6,622 bases of DNA from UBA3700 sp963592135 (GTDB lineage Bacteria > Bacillota > Clostridia > Christensenellales > UBA3700): assembly GCA_963592135.1 (NCBI GenBank), contig CAVAVP010000025.1, forward strand, positions 1 to 6,622. Direction: 5' to 3'. The translations under genes were made by a program, and so were the position numbers. The notes under the pieces were generated by a model. It saw only the letters and a program-made list of their open reading frames with translations. It searched no databases and had not been told where the DNA came from. Below, one piece after another: positions 1-6,083 of this stretch. Within the stretch, counting starts at the first letter, position 1. Every line of letters begins with the position of its first letter.

Positions 1-479
1 CTGAAATGAAATCAACTGGAGAGGCAATTGGTTATGATTATTCATTAAATAGAGCGCTATTTAAGTCTCTAAAAGCTTCAGGAACAAGGGTTTCAACTTA
101 TGGAACACTGTTTGCAACAATTGCGGATAAAGACAAGGAAGATGCGCTTCCACTTATTAGAAGATTCTATAACTTAGGATTTAATATAACCGCAACAACA
201 GGAACAGCAAAGTTCTTAAAAGAACATGGAATTAAAACAAGAGTTAGACCAAAGCTTTCAGATGGATCAACTGAGATAATTGATGATATAAAGAAAGGGT
301 TTGTAACTTATGTTGTTAACACTCAAACAGAAGGCGAGGATATGGATGCAAAGATTATTCGTCGTGCAGCTATAGATAATAATATTGCGGTATTTACATG
401 TTTAGACACTGTAAAGGTTCTTTTAGATGCACTTGAGGAAACAACAATGGGTATAGGAACTATAACAAACGACAAATAA
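1..479 (+). CDS. carB: Carbamoyl-phosphate synthase large subunit, C-terminal part (5' partial)
   Basis: This is the 3' end of the gene. The reading frame is already open at the left edge (first whole codon at base 3, Glu) and ends at TAA 477-479, leaving about 158 residues of a protein that is normally over 1000. The first visible residues, EMKSTGEAIGYD, match the end of the second ATP-grasp half. From about residue 32 (STYGTLFAT) follows the MGS-like allosteric domain, with the nucleotide/ornithine-binding stretch ATTGTAKFLKEHGI, then TYVVNTQ and IIRRAAIDNNI. The enzyme makes carbamoyl phosphate from bicarbonate, ATP and glutamine-derived ammonia for pyrimidine and arginine synthesis, in complex with CarA. 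The MGS domain receives the regulatory signal, but the effector cannot be decided from this fragment. It could be the pyrimidine- or arginine-specific isozyme; the upstream genes that would tell are outside the window. Confidence 0.95.
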   Translation, partial: EMKSTGEAIGYDYSLNRALFKSLKASGTRVSTYGTLFATIADKDKEDALPLIRRFYNLGFNITATTGTAKFLKEHGIKTRVRPKLSDGSTEIIDDIKKGFVTYVVNTQTEGEDMDAKIIRRAAIDNNIAVFTCLDTVKVLLDALEETTMGIGTITNDK

Positions 480-498
480 ATTATATTTTATATATATT

Positions 499-506
499 TG
501 CGCGCA
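499..506. other. GC-only palindrome TGCGCGCA in an AT-rich gap
   Basis: A perfect 8-base palindrome stands out in an otherwise almost purely A/T intergenic stretch between carB and frr, ten bases upstream of the -35 hexamer. It could be a protein-binding site or the core of a weak AT-armed hairpin closing the carB transcript. No poly-T tract follows directly, so a normal terminator is not supported. It may also be chance. Confidence 0.25.
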
Positions 507-515
507 TTTATAATA

Positions 516-544
516 TTGAAAAAGAGTTTTTCGTTTGATATACT
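516..544 (+). promoter_or_regulatory. Sigma-A-type promoter for frr
   Basis: TTGAAA at 516-521 (five of six matches to TTGACA) and TATACT at 539-544 (five of six matches to TATAAT) are separated by exactly 17 bases, the optimal spacing. Transcription would begin near 550-552, about 25 bases before the frr start codon, leaving a short leader containing the ribosome binding site. This suggests frr is transcribed separately from carB. AT-rich sequence produces false promoter matches, but the hexamers, spacing and position all agree. Confidence 0.7.
518..532. promoter_or_regulatory. Symmetric element in the frr promoter spacer (possible operator)
   Basis: GAAAAAGAGTTTTTC is a perfect inverted repeat with six-base arms around a three-base centre. 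It overlaps the 3' part of the -35 hexamer and fills most of the spacer up to the -10. A dimeric repressor bound here would block RNA polymerase. A transcript entering from carB could fold it only into a weak A-U hairpin, so it is a poor terminator. No regulator is identified; function is inferred from symmetry and position only. Confidence 0.3.
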
Positions 545-563
545 ACTTATAGACAAAAAATAA

Positions 564-568
564 AGGAG
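564..568 (+). promoter_or_regulatory. Ribosome binding site of frr
   Basis: AGGAG lies seven bases upstream of the ATG at 576, inside a longer AAAGGAGAG match to the 16S rRNA tail. It is the best-spaced Shine-Dalgarno sequence in the window and fixes the frr start. Confidence 0.85.
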
Positions 569-575
569 AGCAAAA

Positions 576-1148
576 ATGCTTGATAGTGTAGAAGTTTTAG
601 AAGTTTTTGAAAAATTAGAAACAAAGTTAAATAAAGGTATAGATAGCCTATTATTTGAATTTGGTGGTATGAAAGCTGGAAGAGCAAATCCTCATATCTT
701 AGATAAAGTTGTAGTAGATTATTACGGTTCACCAACACCAATTAAATCTATGGCTAATATATCTGTTCCTGAGGCTAGAATTCTTCTTATTTCAGTTTGG
801 GATCAATCAGCGCTAAAGGATGTTGAGAAGGCAATTAATGCTGCAAATATAGGTATTAATCCAACTAACGATGGTAAAAATATTAGATTAGTTTTCCCAG
901 AATTAACACAAGAGAGAAGAAAAGAACTTGCAAAACAAATTAAGACAGTTTCTGAAAACGTTAAAGTTCAATTAAGAAACGCTAGACGTGACGCAAATGA
1001 TGATATTAAGAAATTAAAGAAAGATAATTTAATTACTGAAGATGAACAATCAACATTAGAAAAGGATGTAGATAAGCAACTTGCTGACTATATCGCTAAG
1101 GTAGATAAATTAACAAAAGAAAAAGAAGATGAGGTAATGAGCGTTTAA
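576..1148 (+). CDS. frr: Ribosome recycling factor
   Basis: This 190-residue protein has the family's usual length (about 185). Ribosome recycling factor acts with EF-G after termination to split the 70S ribosome and free mRNA and tRNA in the cytoplasm. Visible family motifs are KAGRANP at 33-39, the VDYYGSPTP segment at 47-55, ISVPEARILLISVWD at 62-76, NPTNDGKNIRL at 95-105, LTQERRKEL at 110-118 and NARRDANDD at 135-143. The arginine-rich part of the last motif lies on the long three-helix bundle that contacts 23S rRNA. The C-terminal helix is highly charged, as expected. The ATG at 576 is chosen because AGGAG sits seven bases upstream. The gene follows its own promoter and is separated from uppS by 87 bases containing a hairpin. 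In many Firmicutes pyrH directly precedes frr; here carB does. Confidence 0.97.
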   Translation: MLDSVEVLEVFEKLETKLNKGIDSLLFEFGGMKAGRANPHILDKVVVDYYGSPTPIKSMANISVPEARILLISVWDQSALKDVEKAINAANIGINPTNDGKNIRLVFPELTQERRKELAKQIKTVSENVKVQLRNARRDANDDIKKLKKDNLITEDEQSTLEKDVDKQLADYIAKVDKLTKEKEDEVMSV

Positions 1149-1183
1149 AAAACGTAATTTTACTAAATTAAAATAGTTTATAT

Positions 1184-1213
1184 AAGCTGGCGATATTTTT
1201 CGTTCAGCTTTTT
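1184..1213 (+). terminator. Terminator-like hairpin between frr and uppS
   Basis: AAGCTG at 1184-1189 pairs with CAGCTT at 1205-1210. The stem can extend inward through a G-T pair, one bulged base and CGA/TCG (1191-1193 with 1200-1202) around a six-base loop. The 3' arm runs into five T residues at 1209-1213. The stem is short and imperfect, so termination is probably partial. I see no convincing promoter between it and uppS, so downstream genes likely depend on read-through. It could act as an attenuator or an RNA-processing site. Confidence 0.45.
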
Positions 1214-1235
1214 ATAATTAAAAAGAGGTTTTTTT

Positions 1236-1925
1236 ATGGATCAAATCAGAATTCCAAAGCATATAGCATTTATAATGGACGGAAATGGAAGATGGGCAAA
1301 AAAGAGAGGTCTTCCAAGAAAATTTGGTCACAAAGAAGGGGTTAAATCTCTTCAAAAAATAATTGAAGGTTGCAAAAATAGAGGAGTTGAAATTTGCTCT
1401 TTCTATGCTTTTTCAACTGAAAATTGGAAAAGACCACAAGAAGAAATAGAGGAAATTTTTTCACTTGTTGAAAAATTTGCAAAAGAAGAACTAAGTAAGT
1501 ATGTAGATAAAGGATATAGAGTAACTTATATGGGAGATATAACAAAACTTCCTGAAAATACTCAAAATGCTTTAAAGGAAATAAAAGAAAAAGGTTCATC
1601 AAATAGTGGAATGATAGTTAATATTGCCATAAATTATGGTAGTAGAGATGAAATTGTAAGAGCTGTTAATAAAGTTCTACAGTCAGGTATTAAACAAATA
1701 AATGCGCAAATGCTTTCTGATTGTATGTATACAGCAGGAATGCCAGATCCGGATATTATAGTAAGAACATCAGGAGAAGAACGATTATCCAATTTTATGC
1801 TTTGGCAAGGTGCTTACTCAGAACTATTATTTATTGATGAACTATGGCCTGATGTAAATGAAAAAACAGTAGATTATATAATTGAGTGCTACTCAAAACG
1901 CAATCGTCGTTTTGGTGGAAAATAG
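1236..1925 (+). CDS. uppS: Isoprenyl transferase (undecaprenyl diphosphate synthase)
   Basis: A 229-residue cis-prenyltransferase, slightly shorter than most (about 240-260). It adds isopentenyl diphosphate units to farnesyl diphosphate to make undecaprenyl diphosphate, the lipid carrier for peptidoglycan and other wall polymers, at the cytoplasmic membrane face. All family regions are present: HIAFIMDGNGRWAKKRG at 9-25 with catalytic Asp15 and Arg19; His32; FYAFSTENWKRP at 56-67; INYGSRDEI at 132-140; DPDIIVRTSGEERLSNF at 171-187 with Arg177, Arg183 and Ser185; Glu196 (matching E. coli Glu213); LWPDV; and RNRRFGG at the C terminus. The ATG at 1236 has AGAGGT at 1224-1229 at good spacing. It ends in TAG at 1923-1925, which overlaps the cdsA ribosome binding site. 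Its substrate comes from the MEP pathway, two of whose genes (dxr, ispG) lie downstream. Exact product chain length cannot be read from sequence. Confidence 0.96.
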   Translation: MDQIRIPKHIAFIMDGNGRWAKKRGLPRKFGHKEGVKSLQKIIEGCKNRGVEICSFYAFSTENWKRPQEEIEEIFSLVEKFAKEELSKYVDKGYRVTYMGDITKLPENTQNALKEIKEKGSSNSGMIVNIAINYGSRDEIVRAVNKVLQSGIKQINAQMLSDCMYTAGMPDPDIIVRTSGEERLSNFMLWQGAYSELLFIDELWPDVNEKTVDYIIECYSKRNRRFGGK

Positions 1926-1934
1926 AAGGTTATT

Positions 1935-2819
1935 ATGTTAAAGAGAATTATTACTGGAATTTGTATTTTAGCAGTTGTATTTGGGTTCTTATTAGGACTT
2001 AGACAAGTACACGTTGTATTTGTTGCGGCTCTTCTTGGAATTATTTCTATAATTTCAACATATGAGTTAGCAAAAACGTTTAAAAAAGCCGATTATAATT
2101 GTATGACGTTGCTGCCAATTTTAATCTCATTAATTGGAGTAGTAAGCGTTTATTTCTTTGGCTATATGGGCCTACTTTTAACAATGGTTTTAGGATCACT
2201 TGTATGTTTAGCTGTGTTTACATTTAATCATAAATATGAATTAAAGGATGTTTTTGCAAGTATTATTGCATTTATTTATCCGCTTCCACTTTCGCTTCTA
2301 TTATATTTAAATGGATTTGAAATTAACGGATTAAATATTGGATTATACGCAATTTTACTTACAATATTTGTACCAATACTTACAGATACAATGGCATACT
2401 TTGTGGGTGTATCTTTAGGAAGATTTACACCAAAATTATGTCCAGAAATTTCTCCTAAAAAGACAATTGCTGGAGCAATTGGTGGTGTTTTAGGTGGAAT
2501 GATGGCTACAATGCTTATATTCCTTCTTTTTGATTATGGACAAGTATTTTCATCATTTAAAAATGTCGATGTATTTACGTTAACTGATACAACTTGGAAA
2601 AGCATTGTAATATATCTAGTTTTAGGACTAATTAGTGCTCCATTATGTGAAATTGGGGATTTAGTAGCTTCATGGATAAAAAGAAAGGCTGGGATTAAAG
2701 ATTATGGTAATATATTCCCAGGACATGGTGGAATGATGGATAGAATGGATAGTATTATTTTTATGATTCCAATTACTTGTATCTTCTTAGAGATAATGAA
2801 GTTTGTTTCCGAAGGTTAA
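1935..2819 (+). CDS. cdsA: Phosphatidate cytidylyltransferase (CDP-diacylglycerol synthase)
   Basis: A 294-residue integral membrane enzyme with about eight hydrophobic segments. It converts CTP and phosphatidic acid into CDP-diacylglycerol, the precursor of phosphatidylglycerol and other phospholipids. The C-terminal family signature is complete at 247-272: Ser247, Lys249-Arg250, Lys255-Asp256, then PGHGG at 262-266 and DRMD at 269-272. The conserved acidic site Asp151 (DTMAYFVG) and SPKKTIAGAIGG at 173-184 are also present. Many relatives have an acidic or amide residue where this protein has Ala179 in SPKKTIAG; from memory this position varies, so it is only noted. The ATG at 1935 follows uppS by nine bases, and its AGAAGG (1924-1929) overlaps the uppS stop, suggesting coupled translation. 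The stop at 2817-2819 is one base from the dxr start. Confidence 0.95.
   Translation: MLKRIITGICILAVVFGFLLGLRQVHVVFVAALLGIISIISTYELAKTFKKADYNCMTLLPILISLIGVVSVYFFGYMGLLLTMVLGSLVCLAVFTFNHKYELKDVFASIIAFIYPLPLSLLLYLNGFEINGLNIGLYAILLTIFVPILTDTMAYFVGVSLGRFTPKLCPEISPKKTIAGAIGGVLGGMMATMLIFLLFDYGQVFSSFKNVDVFTLTDTTWKSIVIYLVLGLISAPLCEIGDLVASWIKRKAGIKDYGNIFPGHGGMMDRMDSIIFMIPITCIFLEIMKFVSEG
2811..2815 (+). promoter_or_regulatory. Ribosome binding site deciding the dxr start
   Basis: GAAGG lies inside the last codons of cdsA, five bases upstream of the ATG at 2821. This supports that ATG over an upstream in-frame TTG at 2803, which would add six residues before the conserved N-terminal Rossmann strand and lacks a Shine-Dalgarno sequence at the right distance. 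Confidence 0.7.
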
Positions 2820-2820
2820 T

Positions 2821-3953
2821 ATGAAAAAATTAATAATATTAGGTTCAACAGGTTCTATAGGTACACAAACACTTGATGTTGTAAGACATTACAAAGACAA
2901 TTTTGAAATTGTAGGACTTGCTTGCAATTCAAATATAGAATTACTTAAAAAACAAATTGAAGAGTTTAAACCAAAATATGTTGCCGTAAGTGATGAAAAA
3001 GCAGCCGAAAAACTAAATGCAACAAATTTCCAATTATTTAGCGGAGATATTGCTGTAATTAATCTATGCATGATGGAATGCGACATTGTTGTAAACGCAC
3101 TTGTTGGAGTTGAAGGTCTATCTCCAACAGTCACAGCCATTAAAGCAGGGCACGATATAGCACTTGCGAATAAAGAAACATTAGTTGCAGGTGGCGATAT
3201 AGTTATGCCTCTTGCTAGAGAAAACAACGTTAATATTCTTCCAGTTGATTCAGAGCATTCTGCTATATGGCAATGTTTAAACTTTAATAAAAATAAAGAA
3301 ATAGACAAAATTATTCTAACAGCATCAGGTGGTGCGTTTAGAGGAAAAACAAAATTTGAAATAGAGAATTTAAAGGCAAAAGATGCGCTAAAACATCCAA
3401 CTTGGTCAATGGGAAATAAAGTTACTATAGATAGTGCAACTCTTATGAATAAAGGATTAGAGGTAATTGAGGCAATGCATTTATTTAATCAACCTTCTGT
3501 TAATATTCAGATTGTTGTTCATAAAGAATCGATTATGCATAGTGCAGTTTTATATAAAGATGGCTCAATTATAGCGCAAATGTCTTATCCAGATATGAAG
3601 CTTCCTATACAAGTAGCTTTAAATTATCCAGATAGAGGAGATTATTCTTTTACTCCACTTTCATTTAAAGATTTAACGCTTCATTTTGAGGATGTTGATT
3701 TAGAAACATTCCCATGTTTGGCCATTGCTCTTGATTGCGCTAAAAAAAGAGGTCTTGCGCCAACAATTATGAATGCNNNNNNNNNNATGAAGAACTAGTA
3801 AAAAAATATCTTCAAGACAAAATTAAATTTTATGATATTTCTAAATATATTAGGAAAGCTTTGGATAAATTTGATTCTAATGATAGAATTTCATTGTTTA
3901 ATATTGAAAATATTGATTATGATGTAAGAGAGTTTATAAATAAGAGTATATGA
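2821..3953 (+). CDS. dxr: 1-deoxy-D-xylulose 5-phosphate reductoisomerase (interrupted by an N run)
   Basis: Dxr catalyses the first committed MEP-pathway step: NADPH- and divalent-metal-dependent rearrangement and reduction of DXP to 2-C-methyl-D-erythritol 4-phosphate. Visible features are the NADPH motif GSTGSIG at 8-14, ALANKETLVAGG at 114-125, metal ligands Asp143, Glu145 (VDSEHSA) and Glu214, SGG at 169-171, the flexible loop HPTWSMG at 192-198, DSATLMNKGLE at 204-214 and His240. After Ala319 (PTIMNA) the sequence enters ten N bases. Beyond them the C-terminal helical domain resumes in a different frame, from Glu at 3789 to TGA at 3951-3953 (54 residues including FYDISKYIRKALD). The frame change is an artefact of gap padding: about five real bases would restore the conserved NAANE motif and give about 375 residues, close to the family's 380-400. 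I infer the gene is intact in the organism. Its stop overlaps the rseP start as ATGA. Confidence 0.93.
3777..3786. other. Assembly gap (ten N bases) inside dxr
   Basis: Ten undetermined bases, a typical fixed-size scaffold filler rather than a measured length. As written they put the two halves of dxr out of frame. In-frame joining needs a gap length equal to 2 modulo 3, and conservation of NAANE on both sides predicts five bases. The partial codon before it (GC-) fits Ala and the one after it (-AT) fits Asn. Confidence 0.95.
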
Positions 3954-5047
3954 TTATATTAGGTGCAACTTTTTTATCTATATTACAATGGATAGGCTAC
4001 GTAATTGTGGCACTTCTTTGTTTGATGTTCATGATTTGTGTTCATGAAGCTGGTCACTATGCGGCTGGAAAAATTTTTAAGTTTAACATACTTGAGTTTT
4101 CAATAGGTTTTGGACCAAAACTTTTTCAAAAGAAAAATAAAAAAACTGGAGAATTATTCTCAATAAGAGCAATTCCTTTGGGTGGATATTGTCAATTTGC
4201 TGGAGAAGACGATGAAGGTGAAAAGGTAGACGATTTTAATTCAAAACCAATTTGGCAAAGAATAATTGTTCTATTTGCTGGTGCTTTTATGAATCTTTTC
4301 AGCGCAGTTATAATAATTTCTATATTCTTTATGGCTTGGGGTGATTATCTTCCAAGAGTTGCAAAAGTTTATGATTATGTCGATTCATCTTACGAGCAAG
4401 TTTTGCAAGAAGGGGATTTAATATATAAAGTAAATGGTAAAAATTGCTACTCACTTGTTGATGCATCAAAGGTTACTTCATATATAAAATCATCAGACGA
4501 AAATATTGAACTTACAGTAATTAGAAATGGAGAAAAGATAGAGCTTAATGTTCAAAAGCACGAATATAAAGGTGAGTATGTAGATAGTGATGGAAATGTA
4601 ACTGAAGTCTCTGGAAATGGCCTTGGTATATCTACAGGATATGAGAAAGTTAAATTTTCATTTTTCAGAGCAATAGGGCATGCTTTTGAGTTTACCTATG
4701 ATGTTATAGCTCTTATATTTAAAACATTTGGTAAACTCTTTACAGGAAGTATAAAAATATCTGAATCAATGGGTGGAACTATTACCGCAATTGAATCGTT
4801 ATCTATTCTTGCTCAGTCTGGTTTTGCAGCTATTATGTATGGTGTTTGCGTTCTATCTGCCTCTATTGGTGTTATGAACTTGCTACCATTTCCAGCACTT
4901 GACGGATGTAGAATACTTGTTTGTATAATTGAGGCAATAATAAGAAAACCTATAAACAGAAAAGTAGAAGGTATAATAAATTTCGTAGGATTAATTATAT
5001 TATTTGGATTTGCAATTTTATGTGATATATTGCATTTCTTTGGGTAA
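3950..5047 (+). CDS. rseP: RIP metalloprotease, site-2 protease family
   Basis: A 365-residue intramembrane zinc metalloprotease (RseP/RasP type). Such enzymes cut membrane-embedded substrates such as anti-sigma factors and signal-peptide remnants. The zinc motif HEAGH is at 32-36 in the first hydrophobic segment (about 12-31). IPLGGY at 75-80 is the conserved membrane-associated loop. A second membrane segment spans about 104-128, and a PDZ-like domain about 132-202 (LQEGDLIYKVNGK at 152-164). The third zinc ligand, Asp318, lies in NLLPFPALDG at 310-319, followed by a last hydrophobic segment at 342-362. Two positions differ from the family pattern I recall: GAFMN at 111-115, where GP..N is common, and Cys320 after LDG, where Gly is common. 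Neither removes a zinc ligand. The ATG at 3950 overlaps the dxr stop (ATGA) and has only a weak AAGAG nearby, so translation probably depends on coupling with dxr. The substrate is unknown. Confidence 0.94.
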   Translation: MIILGATFLSILQWIGYVIVALLCLMFMICVHEAGHYAAGKIFKFNILEFSIGFGPKLFQKKNKKTGELFSIRAIPLGGYCQFAGEDDEGEKVDDFNSKPIWQRIIVLFAGAFMNLFSAVIIISIFFMAWGDYLPRVAKVYDYVDSSYEQVLQEGDLIYKVNGKNCYSLVDASKVTSYIKSSDENIELTVIRNGEKIELNVQKHEYKGEYVDSDGNVTEVSGNGLGISTGYEKVKFSFFRAIGHAFEFTYDVIALIFKTFGKLFTGSIKISESMGGTITAIESLSILAQSGFAAIMYGVCVLSASIGVMNLLPFPALDGCRILVCIIEAIIRKPINRKVEGIINFVGLIILFGFAILCDILHFFG

Positions 5048-5051
5048 GAGT

Positions 5052-6083
5052 ATGAGTAAAAAGAAAGTTAAAGTTGGTAATTTAATAATAGGGGATAAAG
5101 ATATTATCATTCAGTCTATGACAAATACAAAGACCATAGATGTTCAAGGAACGGTTAAACAAATACTAGAACTTGAAAATGCAGGTTGTGAACTTGTAAG
5201 ATGTACAGTACCAACAAAAGAAAGTGCATATGCATTAAAGGAAATAGTTAAAAGTGTTCATATCCCAGTTGTAGCAGATATTCATTTTTCGTCAGAACTT
5301 GCCATGTTAGCTGCGGAAAATGGTGCTAGTAAAATTAGAATTAATCCAGGAAATATTGGAGATTTAAATAAGGTTAAATATTTAGCAAACTTCTTAAAAG
5401 AAAGAGAAATTCCTATAAGAATTGGTGTAAATGGTGGTTCACTTGATCAAAAATTCAAACGTTTAGGCCAAGTTGACGGAATGGTACAATCGGTTTTAGA
5501 GCATGTACACTTACTTGAAGATGTTAATTTTGACGATATCGTTATATCATGTAAATCTTCAAATGTTTTTAATATGATTGAAGCTTATAGAAAAATATCT
5601 AAAATTGTAGATTATCCTATGCATATAGGTGTTACCGAGGCAGGGACATATAATCAAGGATTAATTAAAAATGCTATAGGAATTGGATCCCTTCTTAAAG
5701 ATAATATTGGAGATACAATTAGAGTTTCTTTAACGGATGACCCTATAAAGGAAATTTATGCTGCTCAAGATATTTTAAAGGCTTGTAATTTATATAATAG
5801 ACCATACTGCGAAATCATATCTTGTCCTACATGTGGTAGAACTGAGATAAATGTAAAAGAATTTGCGGAGAAAATTGAGACGTATTGTAAGAATATAAAA
5901 AAGAATGTAAAGATCGCTGTTATGGGATGTATCGTAAATGGTATAGGAGAATCAGAAGGGGCTGATTTTGGTGTGGCCGGCGGAAAAGAAAGGTCTATAA
6001 TATTTAAAGATGGCAAGAAGATTGAAACTATAGACAATAGTCAAATTCTACCACGTTTAAAGGAGTTAATAGATAAGTACTAA
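5052..6083 (+). CDS. ispG: 4-hydroxy-3-methylbut-2-en-1-yl diphosphate synthase (flavodoxin/ferredoxin)
   Basis: A 343-residue iron-sulfur enzyme of the MEP pathway that reductively converts 2-C-methylerythritol cyclodiphosphate to HMBPP. The N-terminal TIM-barrel domain starts with VKVGNLIIG and IIIQSMTNTKT at 18-28, followed by VADIHF at 74-79, RINPGNIGD at 96-104 and HIGVTEAG at 191-198. The 4Fe-4S ligands are Cys258 and Cys261 (SCPTCGRT), Cys293 (VMGCIVNG) and Glu300, each offset by exactly 12 from E. coli Cys270, Cys273, Cys305 and Glu312. AGGK at 309-312 follows. The motif usually seen as NGPGEA reads NGIGES here, an Ile for Pro next to the ligand Glu. The ATG at 5052 is preferred because it starts a normal family N terminus (MSKKKVKVG); an upstream TTG at 5004 would overlap rseP by 44 bases. 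It lies four bases after the rseP stop, with only a close, weak AAGAG upstream. Its stop TAA shares a base with the next ATG. Confidence 0.95.
   Translation: MSKKKVKVGNLIIGDKDIIIQSMTNTKTIDVQGTVKQILELENAGCELVRCTVPTKESAYALKEIVKSVHIPVVADIHFSSELAMLAAENGASKIRINPGNIGDLNKVKYLANFLKEREIPIRIGVNGGSLDQKFKRLGQVDGMVQSVLEHVHLLEDVNFDDIVISCKSSNVFNMIEAYRKISKIVDYPMHIGVTEAGTYNQGLIKNAIGIGSLLKDNIGDTIRVSLTDDPIKEIYAAQDILKACNLYNRPYCEIISCPTCGRTEINVKEFAEKIETYCKNIKKNVKIAVMGCIVNGIGESEGADFGVAGGKERSIIFKDGKKIETIDNSQILPRLKELIDKY
6059..6065 (+). promoter_or_regulatory. AAAGGAG motif before the polC start, unusually far
   Basis: A near-perfect Shine-Dalgarno sequence ends 17 bases before the ATG at 6083, well beyond the usual 5-9. 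No in-frame start lies closer, because the downstream gene's frame has a stop at 6074-6076. It also encodes Lys-Glu in ispG, so it may be coincidental. Coupling through the TAATG overlap is the simpler explanation for initiation. Confidence 0.3.

Noticed and set aside
480..515. Intrinsic terminator for carB
   Set aside because: Only A/T arms around TGCGCGCA could pair, imperfectly, and no T tract follows at the right place; the later T run belongs to the promoter-spacer palindrome.
1159..1186. Possible promoter before uppS (TTTACT with TATAAG, 16-base spacing)
   Set aside because: Both hexamers match poorly at key positions, the region is generally A/T-rich, and a transcript from here would run straight into the terminator-like hairpin.
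2803..2820. TTG at 2803 as the dxr start
   Set aside because: It would overlap cdsA and add six unconserved residues; the ATG at 2821 has GAAGG at good spacing and begins directly at the Rossmann-fold strand.
2889..3308. Long open frame on the - strand opposite dxr (139 codons), and shorter ones opposite frr, uppS and ispG
   Set aside because: They lie wholly inside genes with clear family motifs, give low-complexity hydrophobic or Ser-rich products and have no supporting ribosome binding site; they are shadows of A/T-biased codon use.
2821..3953. dxr as a pseudogene or frameshifted gene
   Set aside because: The only disruption is the N run. Both flanks keep conserved residues, the downstream frame is open to a stop overlapping rseP, and a gap length of 5 restores the frame and the NAANE motif.
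5004..5051. TTG at 5004 as the ispG start
   Set aside because: It would overlap rseP by 44 bases and add a hydrophobic stretch that merely re-reads the rseP tail in another frame; the ATG at 5052 gives the normal family N terminus.
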